DNA from: Dehalobacter sp. DCM
Lineage (GTDB): Bacteria > Bacillota > Desulfitobacteriia > Desulfitobacteriales > Syntrophobotulaceae
Assembly (NCBI RefSeq): GCF_024972775.1
Contig: NZ_CP092282.1
Span: forward strand, 2,659,001 to 2,723,000
Direction of reading: 5' to 3'
DNA length: 64,000 nt
Each line of letters begins with the position of its first letter. Position 1 is the stretch's first letter. Of the stretch, positions 42,922 through 52,395 are shown piece after piece. Position numbers and translations under genes: made by a program. The notes under the pieces were generated by a model, which saw nothing but the letters and a program-made list of their open reading frames with translations, had not been told where the DNA came from and searched no databases.

Positions 42922-44265
42922 TTACTCCTGATTATATGATTCGGCAGTCATACGAAGGCAAAAATCAATTTTACCCGCTTTGCAGTGATATTCGACTAAT
43001 TGAGGACTGCTCCAGCCATTAACCGTCAATCTGGTCATTGTGTTCATAATCTGCGTGTTATTAGAGCAATCAGCCCAAATCGATACATCGCCCCGCCGGT
43101 AAATAATCCGTGTTAATGCAATATCGCGGTCAATGGTTTCCAATGCCGTTCGCAGGTGTTTAAAATCTGCCAATGTATTGTTCCGAGTGTTGATCCCTTC
43201 GCTTAGCAACGGTTCTGCTTGCTGCTCCTTTTGCTGATAAGTTTGAATAACGTCTTGTAATACAGTCATTTCCGTTCTATTTTCATTGTGCGCTCGAATC
43301 TCGGCATAAGTTAAACAGCTGAATAAAATGATTAAACCGCCGACAATACTTCCCATGAAAGCAGTTGCCCGTACTTTTTTCGCTCTGACATGGGCAAAAC
43401 TTAAATTGATATTTTCTTTTTTCGCGATACGCCTGCTTCCGGCAAACAAAGCCATCGAAGCGCCTTGTATAGGAAAGGAATGAATTTCCTTGGCAAATCC
43501 GTCATCCATTAAATGTTTGGCAATCTTTTGGGTTTGACTGCACTCATCCGTTATGATCGCGTTTAAAAATTGCTGATTATCCTGACGATCTTTTATGAGC
43601 GCACACATCAGATAGTTTAATTCTGTTTCATCGTCGGCTGTAATCTCTTTTACTGTTGAAGGCTGGCCATTGCTGTATAGAACTGCCTGCAAACATCCTT
43701 TATCGCCGCGTTGAAGAAAGAGAATTCTTTTTTCTATATGTGCCAGAGTTTGACTCAACGCGGTGATTGAATATTCGGTACCTCGTATATCGTAGCCCGC
43801 CTGTTGAAAGCAGTCCATATAAAATGACAGTGTTTCTTTGCGAATGCCAATCAGTGATAGCGACAAAAAGTCATTCTTTCTTTCTTTTACGGTAACATAA
43901 CGATAAACAAGCTGCTCCTTTGGCAGTAAAATTTCATGCTCAATGGTGTAAATAACTGCCTTGTCGCGATATTTTTTAGCCATCCATGGAAACTTTATGG
44001 ACTGGATGATTCCGTTCTGAAATGGCAATAGGAGATAGATTCTGATTTTTCTGCTCCCCCAATGATTGAGGCGATAATCTCTTAATGCATCAACTATCTG
44101 CTTTTTGCCGGAGGTATCCGGAACAAACCCAGCCGGTAATTTTATGGAAGGCAGAATATCCGCCATGTTAATTTGTACTTTCTTCTGACTATTTCGCCCT
44201 AGAGATAGCACATGGATTTGATCATTATCGATTTCCATAAGGTAAATGGGGTATTTACAGAACAT
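42922..44265 (-). CDS. PilM-PilN fusion (GspL-like)
   Basis: A 447-aa protein. Residues ~1-290 are an actin-like PilM-type cytoplasmic domain, though the nucleotide motifs are weak. A TM helix at ~297-318 (FMGSIVGGLIILFSCLTYAE) leads to a PilN-like extracytoplasmic part. The usual pilus has separate pilM and pilN; the fused form is the GspL architecture of type II secretion. It connects the pilus ATPase side to the membrane platform. GGAGA is upstream of the start. Confidence 0.72.
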   Translation of the reverse strand: MFCKYPIYLMEIDNDQIHVLSLGRNSQKKVQINMADILPSIKLPAGFVPDTSGKKQIVDALRDYRLNHWGSRKIRIYLLLPFQNGIIQSIKFPWMAKKYRDKAVIYTIEHEILLPKEQLVYRYVTVKERKNDFLSLSLIGIRKETLSFYMDCFQQAGYDIRGTEYSITALSQTLAHIEKRILFLQRGDKGCLQAVLYSNGQPSTVKEITADDETELNYLMCALIKDRQDNQQFLNAIITDECSQTQKIAKHLMDDGFAKEIHSFPIQGASMALFAGSRRIAKKENINLSFAHVRAKKVRATAFMGSIVGGLIILFSCLTYAEIRAHNENRTEMTVLQDVIQTYQQKEQQAEPLLSEGINTRNNTLADFKHLRTALETIDRDIALTRIIYRRGDVSIWADCSNNTQIMNTMTRLTVNGWSSPQLVEYHCKAGKIDFCLRMTAESYNQE

Positions 44266-44331
44266 AATCTCCTCTTTTACTCATACTTAGCTGATACTCA
44301 GCGATTATCTCTCAACACGCAACGGCAACGC

Positions 44332-44784
44332 TTAAATCGAAGACCATAATGCCGTTGTCAGATCACTCTTATAAACGATGACTTCCGCATCGGAACCATC
44401 TGCCGTTAAATAGAGCATGATAAGATTAGTCGGTTGGGAATAGGTTTCGTCAATAATCGTCCCTACCCCAAATCCGGTGCCTGTTTCTGCCGTCTGCTGA
44501 GTAACAGACATATCCAGTTTCTTAACATATGTCGGTATCAAACCAGTACACGTTATCGTACCACTTGCGGCTGTTACTTCACTTGTTTTAGGATAAATGC
44601 CTTTTTCCACCTGGTATCTGTCCAGAGCAGATTTAACTTCCCTTCCTGTGGTTATATCCGCTTTCTCACGCGCTGTATCCGTACTTCCAACAAGCCGGGG
44701 TATAACAACAGCAGCCAGGATTGCCAGAATCACCACAACGACCATAACCTCGAGCAGGGTAAACCCTCTATTTCTATTTTTCAT
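44332..44784 (-). CDS. Major prepilin, GspG/PilA type
   Basis: A 150-aa type IV prepilin: short basic leader KNRNRG, cleavage site G|FTLLE with Glu5, and the hydrophobic MVVVVILAILAAVVIPRLVG stretch. The C-terminal part is a small globular domain with the GspG pattern (REVKSALDRYQVEKGIYPKT). It is the likely main pilin of this locus. The ATG at 44784 has GAGGAG 8 nt upstream. Confidence 0.92.
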   Translation of the reverse strand: MKNRNRGFTLLEVMVVVVILAILAAVVIPRLVGSTDTAREKADITTGREVKSALDRYQVEKGIYPKTSEVTAASGTITCTGLIPTYVKKLDMSVTQQTAETGTGFGVGTIIDETYSQPTNLIMLYLTADGSDAEVIVYKSDLTTALWSSI

Positions 44785-44814
44785 AACAAACACTCCTCAA
44801 AAAATAGAATTACG

Positions 44815-45978
44815 TTATTTGATGTACGAACTGACATCAAACACAGGCAATAGAACACCGATAGCGACAAATCCAACCACGCCGGCCATTCCTAAGATCA
44901 ATATCGGCTCCAGCAGCCTGCTGTATTTATAAATATTTGCTTGTAATTCCTGTTTGAACATTTTAGTCAAAAAGCCAAGCATTTCCCCGATTTTTCCAGA
45001 CTCCTCAGCCACTTCAAAGATTTTAGCTGCTTCAAGCGGGAACTGTGGGTAACTCATGATGACTGAGGACAGCCTTTGTCCTTGGCTGACAGCCTGAATT
45101 AAATCTTGGGTCAAGCTTTCCATGGAGGAATCACGCGTTATCGTACCCTGTAGGATGAGCGCGTCCTGAAGCGTTAAACCGGCTTTCAGCAATCTTTCCA
45201 ATATCGAGCAAAATTGTATCAGCTGCCAAAGGCGGTTGATATGACGCGTCCCCGGCATGGTTATTCCGCCTCTTTTATAAGTAAAAATTCCGAAGATAAT
45301 GGCGCTTATCACCAAAAAGACAGCCGCATAAGGGATCACTGTCCCGATCTGAAACATAATTTTTGTTGCCAAAGGCAGCTCGGCATCCAACCCCGCAAAA
45401 AGCTTTTGATACATTGGTAAAATCATGATGCTGAGTACGTAGACAACGATCACGGCCGTAATCATGAGCAGTAATGGATAAAAGAGTGTACCCCTTATTT
45501 TTTTCTCGAAAGCATCCTGTTCCTCCAAATAATCGGCAATATCCCCTAAACTTTCAGCCAGAGTACCGCTTTTTTCGCCGGCTTGCAGCATCGCATAGAA
45601 GAACTCTCCGGGAGTAGGAATGACGCTTTTTATGCTAATGGCAAAGTCTTCCCCAGCCTGAAGAGAATCCGCGACCTTCATCCACTGACTTTTATGCAAC
45701 GGTGTAGACTCTCTGTCGGCAATCACTTTCAAAACCGACAGTAACGGAATTCCGGCCGTCAGCATGAATGCCATTTTACGTGCGATAACACCCCAATAAC
45801 GCTTTCGATTCCCTGTATTGAATTCCAGCCAAAGCGTACTGAGGACTGCCTTTCGAATAGACACCGGAAATAGATTCAGCTCATGCAGCCGAAAACGGAC
45901 CACGTATTCATCCTTTTCCACCCATATACCTTTGACAATTTGGCTGCATTGATTGATTGCTTTCCACTTCCAAAGCAC
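44815..45978 (-). CDS. Inner-membrane platform protein PilC/GspF
   Basis: A 387-aa GspF-family protein with two repeated F domains: first KMAFMLTAGIPLLSVLK through KSGTLAESLGDIADYLE, second with FCSILERLLKAGLTLQDALI through EESGKIGEMLGFLTKMF. Three TM helices (residues ~160-185, ~205-230, ~365-385) are present. It works with the PilB ATPase encoded directly upstream. Start is GTG. Confidence 0.93.
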   Translation of the reverse strand: MLWKWKAINQCSQIVKGIWVEKDEYVVRFRLHELNLFPVSIRKAVLSTLWLEFNTGNRKRYWGVIARKMAFMLTAGIPLLSVLKVIADRESTPLHKSQWMKVADSLQAGEDFAISIKSVIPTPGEFFYAMLQAGEKSGTLAESLGDIADYLEEQDAFEKKIRGTLFYPLLLMITAVIVVYVLSIMILPMYQKLFAGLDAELPLATKIMFQIGTVIPYAAVFLVISAIIFGIFTYKRGGITMPGTRHINRLWQLIQFCSILERLLKAGLTLQDALILQGTITRDSSMESLTQDLIQAVSQGQRLSSVIMSYPQFPLEAAKIFEVAEESGKIGEMLGFLTKMFKQELQANIYKYSRLLEPILILGMAGVVGFVAIGVLLPVFDVSSYIK

Positions 45979-46003
45979 ATCATATACCTCAACTATCCTG
46001 AGA

Positions 46004-47716
46004 TCATTGATCAGCCCATATTCGCAATACTTCCTGCAGGGATGTTATGCCAGAAGCTGCTTTTAGCAGCGCATCTTCCTTTAATGTCACCATCCCAATC
46101 CTCTTGGACATTTTTTCGATATGGATAGCACTGTCCTTATGCAGGACCATCTCCTTGATTGTCGGGCTATAGGCAAGATATTCATGAATGCCGATCCGTC
46201 CGTTATAACCGGTTTGATGACATTTGGCACACCCGCGCGCTTCATAAACAACTTCGGATGGCCAATTAAACACAGCCCGTTCTTCTTCCGTGACCGCTCG
46301 TTCCTTCCGGCACTCAGGACATAATCGGCGGATCAGTCTCTGCGCCAGGACGCCGCATACTGAAGATGCCACCAAATACGGCGGGATTTCCATATCTAAA
46401 AGCCGTGTCAATACTTCCGCTGCTGTATTGGTATGAATTGTGGATAATACCAGGTGTCCGGTTAACGCCGCAGCCGTGGCAATTTTTGCCGTCTCACTGT
46501 CTCGGATTTCACCCACAAGAATAACGTCCGGATCCTGACGAAGGATAGCACGCAATCCATTGGCAAAGTCCCATCCTACCTGTGTGTTAACTTGCGATTG
46601 ATTGACTCCCGGCAGTCTGTATTCTACTGGATCTTCAATAGAAATGATGTTAAACGATGCTGACTGAAGTTCACGGATCAGGGCATATAACGTTGTTGTT
46701 TTTCCACTGCCGGTCGGTCCGGATACAAGAATAAGACCGTGCGGCAATTGAAGCAGATTGCGGACGTTTGCTTCGACATCAACGCTCATCCCTAAGTGTT
46801 CCAGTGAAAGTCGTGCGGTATCGCCATCCAATATCCGAGTCACGACCTTCTCCCCGTACACTGTCGGATAAGTAGCGACCCGGACATCAATTTTTTTGCC
46901 AACGGTATTCAGGATAATCCTCCCGTCCTGTGGGAGGCGGCGCAGAGTGACATCCATTCCCGACATGACCTTCAGGCGCGCTGCAATGCTTCTGGCGAGA
47001 TCCTTTGGCAATACTTCCTTCACATAAAGGACCCCATCAATTCGAAATTTGACTATCATTTCTATTTCCATCGGTTCCCAGTGGATATCGCTTGCTTTTT
47101 CCATGACAGCTTGCCGTAATAATGAATCTACCAGACTAACAACCGGTGCTTCCCGGCCAGCGTGCTTTTCCCCTACATCCCAGCCGTCATCGGCCTTGGT
47201 AACAATGGTTGCCGCTCTCTCATCCATAGACCTTCCGACAGTATACAATTCACGTATGGCTATTTTGATATCTTCAGAATGTGCTAAAAGCAGCTTGACT
47301 TTATTCCCTACCAGCAGCATCAGGTTTTCCAATATATTTTCTTTCATGGGGTCGTCAATAGCCACAAGCAGTCGATCATCTTGAAACGCAACAGGTATCA
47401 GTGTGTATTTACGGGCAAAGTCTTCTGTAATCAGTCTAACTGCGGCTGGATCAATGACAATCTCTGAAAGATGCACCACATCGATGCCAAATACCTTACT
47501 TTTCAGGTAAAGGAATTCTTCTTCTGTCATTGTTTTTGCATAAAAAGGATCCAGATCTTTATCCAAACCGAAATGGGTTTGCAGTTCAGCCTTTTCCGCC
47601 GGTGATAAATTTTTACTTTGGTGCAAATATTCAAAAATATCGCGATGTTGGAAATAGACTTGTTTGTCTTTAATAGAACCGTCATTCATAAAGGATGCCA
47701 TAATTGGAAAGAACAT
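46004..47716 (-). CDS. Type IV pilus/type II secretion assembly ATPase (PilB/GspE)
   Basis: A 570-aa hexameric motor. The N-terminal MshEN-type domain is followed by Walker A SGPTGSGKTTTLYALI, Asp box (PVEYRLPGVNQ), Walker B ILVGEIRDSETA, and a zinc tetracysteine CPECRK...CAKCHQTG, all intact. The start overlaps the end of the PilX-like gene by 35 nt; the ATG at 47716 follows AGGAAGGAG. No retraction ATPase PilT is in the window. Confidence 0.93.
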   Translation of the reverse strand: MFFPIMASFMNDGSIKDKQVYFQHRDIFEYLHQSKNLSPAEKAELQTHFGLDKDLDPFYAKTMTEEEFLYLKSKVFGIDVVHLSEIVIDPAAVRLITEDFARKYTLIPVAFQDDRLLVAIDDPMKENILENLMLLVGNKVKLLLAHSEDIKIAIRELYTVGRSMDERAATIVTKADDGWDVGEKHAGREAPVVSLVDSLLRQAVMEKASDIHWEPMEIEMIVKFRIDGVLYVKEVLPKDLARSIAARLKVMSGMDVTLRRLPQDGRIILNTVGKKIDVRVATYPTVYGEKVVTRILDGDTARLSLEHLGMSVDVEANVRNLLQLPHGLILVSGPTGSGKTTTLYALIRELQSASFNIISIEDPVEYRLPGVNQSQVNTQVGWDFANGLRAILRQDPDVILVGEIRDSETAKIATAAALTGHLVLSTIHTNTAAEVLTRLLDMEIPPYLVASSVCGVLAQRLIRRLCPECRKERAVTEEERAVFNWPSEVVYEARGCAKCHQTGYNGRIGIHEYLAYSPTIKEMVLHKDSAIHIEKMSKRIGMVTLKEDALLKAASGITSLQEVLRIWADQ

Positions 47717-48110
47717 ACTCTCCTTCCTGGTTAGAGATCAACGTTCCATAGCGGCATTGTCTGACATTACGCGTTTGCGCGCTCACTGTGATATAGAATT
47801 GTTCACTTTGGGGTTCGACACAGACACAAACTTCGCAGTCAGCCACATCATAAACACCTCCTGTCCACTTCGTGTTAGCCGATAGTTGTGCCTCGGCAAT
47901 TTCCAAGCCACTGTCAGCAGCATACGCAACTTGCGTTTTTATGGCTTCGTATTGAACAATACGTTCCTGAGAGCTCACTTTCATAAAGGTCATCATCCCG
48001 ATCCATGACAAGAAAAAAGTAACTAACAAAACCAAGAGCGAAATGAAACCGCGTTCCTGGTTCGCCTTTAATTGGCTGCTCCTTTTTGGCGAACTTTTCT
48101 TTGCCAACAT
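47682..48110 (-). CDS. PilX/GspK-like minor pilin
   Basis: A 142-aa protein with a basic leader and the hydrophobic stretch RGFISLLVLLVTFFLSWIGM. The residue at +5 after the presumed Gly-Phe cleavage is Leu, not Glu, as in PilX/GspK tip pilins. Three closely spaced cysteines occur in ADCEVCVCVE. The start overlaps the PilW-like gene by 43 nt. Confidence 0.7.
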   Translation of the reverse strand: MLAKKSSPKRSSQLKANQERGFISLLVLLVTFFLSWIGMMTFMKVSSQERIVQYEAIKTQVAYAADSGLEIAEAQLSANTKWTGGVYDVADCEVCVCVEPQSEQFYITVSAQTRNVRQCRYGTLISNQEGEYVLSNYGILYE

Positions 48111-48556
48111 TGCGCCGATTCACCCACTCCAGCTGTAATGCTGATCTCCCATAAATGATTACGGCTCATCCTGCAGTCTAATTGAGTTACTCCACTTGCG
48201 ACAGGGGTCGGTACATTTCCATGTTCACGATAAAGGTCCGGTACACCATTATTATCTTTATCTGCAATGTAATAACTGTCCGTGACCTTCATGCCGGCTT
48301 CTGTATCGGTTATGATCAATTTACCGCCAGTCCATAAAATACTGTCCGCTGAGGCTACCGCTGCTGCCATTATTTGCCCGGCTCGAATCAGAGAAAAGGT
48401 CATGTCAGATCGAAAGAGGATGTCCTTGGCTGTCCGGTATTGACTGATGAACAGCTTAAGAATCACAGCAGCGATTATTCCGGCCATGACCAAGGATACA
48501 AGGACTTCAAGCAACGTTAGCCCGGATTCATTTTTCTTTAATAACCGTTTAATCAT
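48068..48556 (-). CDS. PilW/GspJ-like minor pilin
   Basis: A 162-aa prepilin with leader LLKKNESG|LTLLEV and a hydrophobic LVSLVMAGIIAAVILKLF stretch, Glu5 present. The C-terminal region holds DKDNNGVPDLYREHG, a Ca-binding-like Asp/Asn loop. Probably part of a pilus tip complex with the following PilX-like protein. Confidence 0.75.
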   Translation of the reverse strand: MIKRLLKKNESGLTLLEVLVSLVMAGIIAAVILKLFISQYRTAKDILFRSDMTFSLIRAGQIMAAAVASADSILWTGGKLIITDTEAGMKVTDSYYIADKDNNGVPDLYREHGNVPTPVASGVTQLDCRMSRNHLWEISITAGVGESAQCWQRKVRQKGAAN

Positions 48557-49030
48557 TATCCTAAGAATCCTTGTACCTCAATAACTGGTATACCCATCAA
48601 AATATCTACATCGCAAGGGAGAGTTTTTATTTAACATTTTTTACATTATTTGTAATCATATTTATATTTTCTACATCATTTTAAAAATTCCTTCTTAATT
48701 TTAAAATAAATACCATTTATTTACATGGTTACATTTATTCTGTGTCATTAATACGTAATCTACATAAAAATATGACTGTTCATCTATCCATTACCATCGA
48801 TACGATGACTATTACCGTCTAAAGTTGACTATTACTGGTTACAGAGTATCCGTGTCTTTCAAATTTTCTTCGAAAATGTTTAATAAGCCGGCGTATTTTC
48901 ATCACGAAAATACGCCGGCTATCAATACTAGTTTAACCTTTAAAATCTGCTTATCTATTCCATTAATTTCTTGTTACCACATTTAAGGTAAGGCTGCACG
49001 ATCCAGCAAGTGAAACATAAATTGCGGTAT
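48557..49030. other. Intergenic region with repeated TACAT boxes and a long hairpin
   Basis: No gene is seen. The part near the PilW-like gene contains several TTTnTACAT-like sequences (for example 48637-48646, 48666-48676, 48720-48737). A perfect 15-bp stem AGCCGGCGTATTTTC/GAAAATACGCCGGCT at 48886-48920 with a 5-nt loop is the strongest structure; it lacks a T-run on either strand but could stop transcripts from the glycosidase gene. The pilus operon promoter should lie between the two. Confidence 0.6.
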
Positions 49031-51892
49031 TTATAGTGCCTTCAATTCGTATGTAACCTGACCTCCCAGAACCGTAACTATCACCATGTTAGCCTGTTTC
49101 CCGGCTGAAGCAGCGGTAAACCCGGCGCAGGAAATATACCGAACTCCCCTGTCCAGCTCCGTTTTGTCCGTCGACCCGGGATAGAATACATAGACATTTT
49201 TCCCCGTAACTTCATGATAATCTGCGAGAGTGTCTTTGAGCAAAACAGCTTCTTTGGCATTGATAAATGCGCTTGGCGCACCATCCATGGTAATAAACAG
49301 ATGGTCGCCGTTGCTATCCTTTAGCTCTTGAAATAGAGAGAGCCATTGCTGCGGGTTTGTCCGACGCAGCCCGCCTTTGCTGACATCCAGCTGGATAAAT
49401 GTACTATTTTTGTAATGGTAGGTTTTATATCCTGTCCCTGTTTTGACTACCGTTTTGGTGATCCCACCGGTTAATTTTGCTGCGTTGGTACCGGTAAAGA
49501 GCGCCAGATCCATATTCTTGTTAACAGATAGCTTCACTTGGCCCAGCTTTTGTTGCTGTATCGTATTCCTAGGCAGCGTATTACTGCCAAAGACTGCAAA
49601 TCGGAAATTGTTTGTGCCCTTTTGGAACGCAGTTTTACGGTTCGCCTTATCGCTCATTACAGTATCCTGAGGTATCTTGCTCTTATCGATAACCGGATTA
49701 TTCTTGACAGTCGCTGTGAGCCCATCAAGGTAAACAATACCGCCGGTATTGGCAGGATCCGTACTCTTGACGTAGATTCGGGTCAAGTTACAGGGTGATT
49801 TAATCGTTGATAACGAGGCCGTAACCTGCTTCCAACCCGTCCACTGCATACTGCCAGAGAACAGGATCTGATGTTTTTGGCCGCTGGCATCCACGACTTC
49901 GCCCATCAATTTATTGGTGTTTGCGCTGGGACTATAAGCCCAGAGAGCTAAGTTAACCGTGTTTTTATCCAAGACGATTCCCTGTGCTCCGAAATTGACA
50001 GCCGCCTCACTCGGATTTACGGAATCATACAGAAAGTCATAAACTAATTGCCCTGCTAATTGTCCGGAATAAACCTGTTGGCTGCCACGATCGTAAGTCC
50101 CCCTGGCATTTTCTGAATTTCCGGTGAACGCGCCCAGATTATTTTCAAAATCATAGACCGTTTGGATGTATTCTGCAGACACAGCGACTGCGCAGCTGGC
50201 GCGCACATTGCCAATCGACGCTTGAATATACCCTGCCCCCGGGTTAGCTGCCTGAAATTCCCCATTTTGGCAGCAGCCGATAGTGCCACTCGTTTTCCAT
50301 TGAATATCTTCGGGCATAATACTTGCCGCAAAGCCTTCCGCGTTGATGCCTGTCACTTTTATTGTCTGACTTTTGCCTGATGGGATCGTGATTTCACTCG
50401 GATTTAAAACAAGTCTGGCCGGTGCGCTTAATGAAGTAATAGCCAGTTGTGCGGTCACTTCACCGATCTTGGCGGTAATGATACCGTTGCCAACTGACGT
50501 TGGACGAAAACTACTTCCGGTAAAGCTGCCTTTAATACCGGTGACATCCCACATTATAGCGTCGGAATCGATACCAACGGGGTTCCCATTTTGGTCTACC
50601 CCTCTAAGTGTAAATTTTCTCGAAGTATTGACAAAAATATTGGTGTTTTCCGTTTCAATGGTTAATTCGGAGAGTGTACCGGCAGGTGCAACTGAAAAAA
50701 TGCCGATGGCGTTAGCCACAGGCCGCAACGCGCCTTCAGAGGGAACATTGACGACTTTAAGCTGCGATGTCCCAGGAACTCTGGCTGCCATCGTCGTCGA
50801 GCCGCCGCCATCGAGAATAATGGCCTGGTAAGCTCCCAGCTGGAGCATCAGTTCTGCTGATTCTCTTTGGGTAAGACCGATACTGTCATCCTGCCTTCCA
50901 TCCACTGTGACTAAAATCAACTGTTTTCCGTCGCTTGTACACCCAGCCAATGTTCGGGGATTCTTCTTGTCAAAGCTCGCAGCCGAAAATGAAAAATTAC
51001 TGACTATCCGGCCATCTTTAACTAAAACAGAAGCGCCGCTGACTGCCAGCTGCAAACTGCTCCAGTCCGGAGAAGACGTAATACTGAACGAAGCTTGACC
51101 CCCAATCATCATGCTTTGAATCAGCTTGGCTGCCTGGTCTCCTCTGGAAATAATAACAAACCCATTTTCCGGTATGGCTGTTGGGGCTGATCCTTGGCGC
51201 ACTTCTGTTATTTGTCCGCCTGATACAACAATTTCTACCAGGTCCGGATAGGCAGCTAGAGCCCCCAGCGTCATCGCACCCCATTTTGGATCCAGAATCG
51301 TAATATCCGTGTAGTTGCGGCGGCTGGGCTGATTATATTGTGAAACTGTATATGTTGAAGCATCCGGACCAAAAAGCCGGATCTCATTTTTCCAATAGTC
51401 AATGATGACATCACCGCTTTGACTTAAACACAAAGAAGCCATATCGTTATAACGCAAGTTATACCATCCGGCTGTGGAGATCAGTTTGCCGCTCCGAACG
51501 GTTGGCCCATCGGCGTATCCGCACCCTGAACTGAGAGCATTAAAAAAACTGGCATTAACCGCAGCGACAGCATTGTTTTGCTGCGCTAAAGCAGGTACCG
51601 TGTCCAGAGTTTGGGTAATACTATCCTGTGTTAACGTGTCTATTTTAATATTCGGATGTGTCGTATCGATACGTAGAACGTTGATATTTAACCATCCGTT
51701 TTCGGTAAGGCGTGAGATATGTTCCCGCACTGCTCCGGCGGTGATCGTTTCCGTCGACTGTGATTCATAGAGTGAAGCCGGTAAGGCGGATGCATCCGTC
51801 ACCAGTGTCATCATAAAAAACAGGGTAGATAACAATAGGGATATGGATTTATACATTTTCTTTGTTTTATTTGTTTTATTTGTTTTATTCAT
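49031..51892 (-). CDS. Secreted phosphodiester glycosidase (NAGPA domain) with Ig-like domains
   Basis: A 953-aa exported protein: signal peptide (residues ~13-38), an NAGPA/DUF2233 catalytic domain (TVRSGKLIS, VTVDGRQDDSIGLT, IILDGGGSTTMAAR), then Ig-like/BIG2 regions (~370-560), a carbohydrate-binding-like jelly roll (~580-740) and a C-terminal unknown domain. The family acts on phosphate-linked sugars of exopolysaccharide or wall polymers. The gene lies inside the pilus locus, so it may act on the surface where pili emerge. The N-terminal NKTNKTNKTKK derives from a tandem 9-bp repeat; the start may be the later Met13. Confidence 0.87.
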   Translation of the reverse strand: MNKTNKTNKTKKMYKSISLLLSTLFFMMTLVTDASALPASLYESQSTETITAGAVREHISRLTENGWLNINVLRIDTTHPNIKIDTLTQDSITQTLDTVPALAQQNNAVAAVNASFFNALSSGCGYADGPTVRSGKLISTAGWYNLRYNDMASLCLSQSGDVIIDYWKNEIRLFGPDASTYTVSQYNQPSRRNYTDITILDPKWGAMTLGALAAYPDLVEIVVSGGQITEVRQGSAPTAIPENGFVIISRGDQAAKLIQSMMIGGQASFSITSSPDWSSLQLAVSGASVLVKDGRIVSNFSFSAASFDKKNPRTLAGCTSDGKQLILVTVDGRQDDSIGLTQRESAELMLQLGAYQAIILDGGGSTTMAARVPGTSQLKVVNVPSEGALRPVANAIGIFSVAPAGTLSELTIETENTNIFVNTSRKFTLRGVDQNGNPVGIDSDAIMWDVTGIKGSFTGSSFRPTSVGNGIITAKIGEVTAQLAITSLSAPARLVLNPSEITIPSGKSQTIKVTGINAEGFAASIMPEDIQWKTSGTIGCCQNGEFQAANPGAGYIQASIGNVRASCAVAVSAEYIQTVYDFENNLGAFTGNSENARGTYDRGSQQVYSGQLAGQLVYDFLYDSVNPSEAAVNFGAQGIVLDKNTVNLALWAYSPSANTNKLMGEVVDASGQKHQILFSGSMQWTGWKQVTASLSTIKSPCNLTRIYVKSTDPANTGGIVYLDGLTATVKNNPVIDKSKIPQDTVMSDKANRKTAFQKGTNNFRFAVFGSNTLPRNTIQQQKLGQVKLSVNKNMDLALFTGTNAAKLTGGITKTVVKTGTGYKTYHYKNSTFIQLDVSKGGLRRTNPQQWLSLFQELKDSNGDHLFITMDGAPSAFINAKEAVLLKDTLADYHEVTGKNVYVFYPGSTDKTELDRGVRYISCAGFTAASAGKQANMVIVTVLGGQVTYELKAL

Positions 51893-52017
51893 TATGTTCG
51901 TGTGTCCTCCTTATTCCGTCATTGTAAGGTCCAATGCAACACTGCCATTCATCACCCCCTTATTACATAACTTCATTAATAAAAACAATGGCCGGAAATA
52001 TGACGCGCGTATCGTTT

Positions 52018-52395
52018 TTAACCGGGAACATGACAAAGACTCTGCACATGATAGTTTTTATTTCTCCCCTGTTCCAGCCAAGTGACCTCAACGGTGACAC
52101 TCAGAAGATCAGCCTCAGCCCATTCCGTTTTTATGACAACGTTATAGAAACCTACGACATGTTTGTGCTCACCTTCAAGGTAAGCAGCGGCAGCCGCCGG
52201 ATCCTCATCAACATCATCGACAACCTCATTTAGCGTAGAGCTTGCCAGATTGACGGCATCAAGGTATCTTTCAGTATGACTTTGCTTTAAATATGACGCT
52301 TGAACACTACCAAAAATGACGGCAAAACCCAACCCAAAAATAAATAAGGCGACAATTATATCGAGATAAACAAAACCATGCGCCTTGCTTCTCAT
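52018..52395 (-). CDS. PilV/GspI-like prepilin with variant cleavage region
   Basis: A 125-aa protein with a prepilin-like N-terminus MRSKAHG|FVYLDIIVALFIFGLGF; the residue at +5 is Asp instead of Glu. The rest fits a small pseudopilin. It overlaps the upstream GspG-like gene by 4 nt. Loss of Glu5 is rare, so assembly behaviour may differ. Confidence 0.75.
   Translation of the reverse strand: MRSKAHGFVYLDIIVALFIFGLGFAVIFGSVQASYLKQSHTERYLDAVNLASSTLNEVVDDVDEDPAAAAAYLEGEHKHVVGFYNVVIKTEWAEADLLSVTVEVTWLEQGRNKNYHVQSLCHVPG

Noticed and set aside
48557-49030. c-di-GMP riboswitch upstream of the pilus operon
   Set aside because: None of the conserved GEMM core segments could be found on the minus strand.
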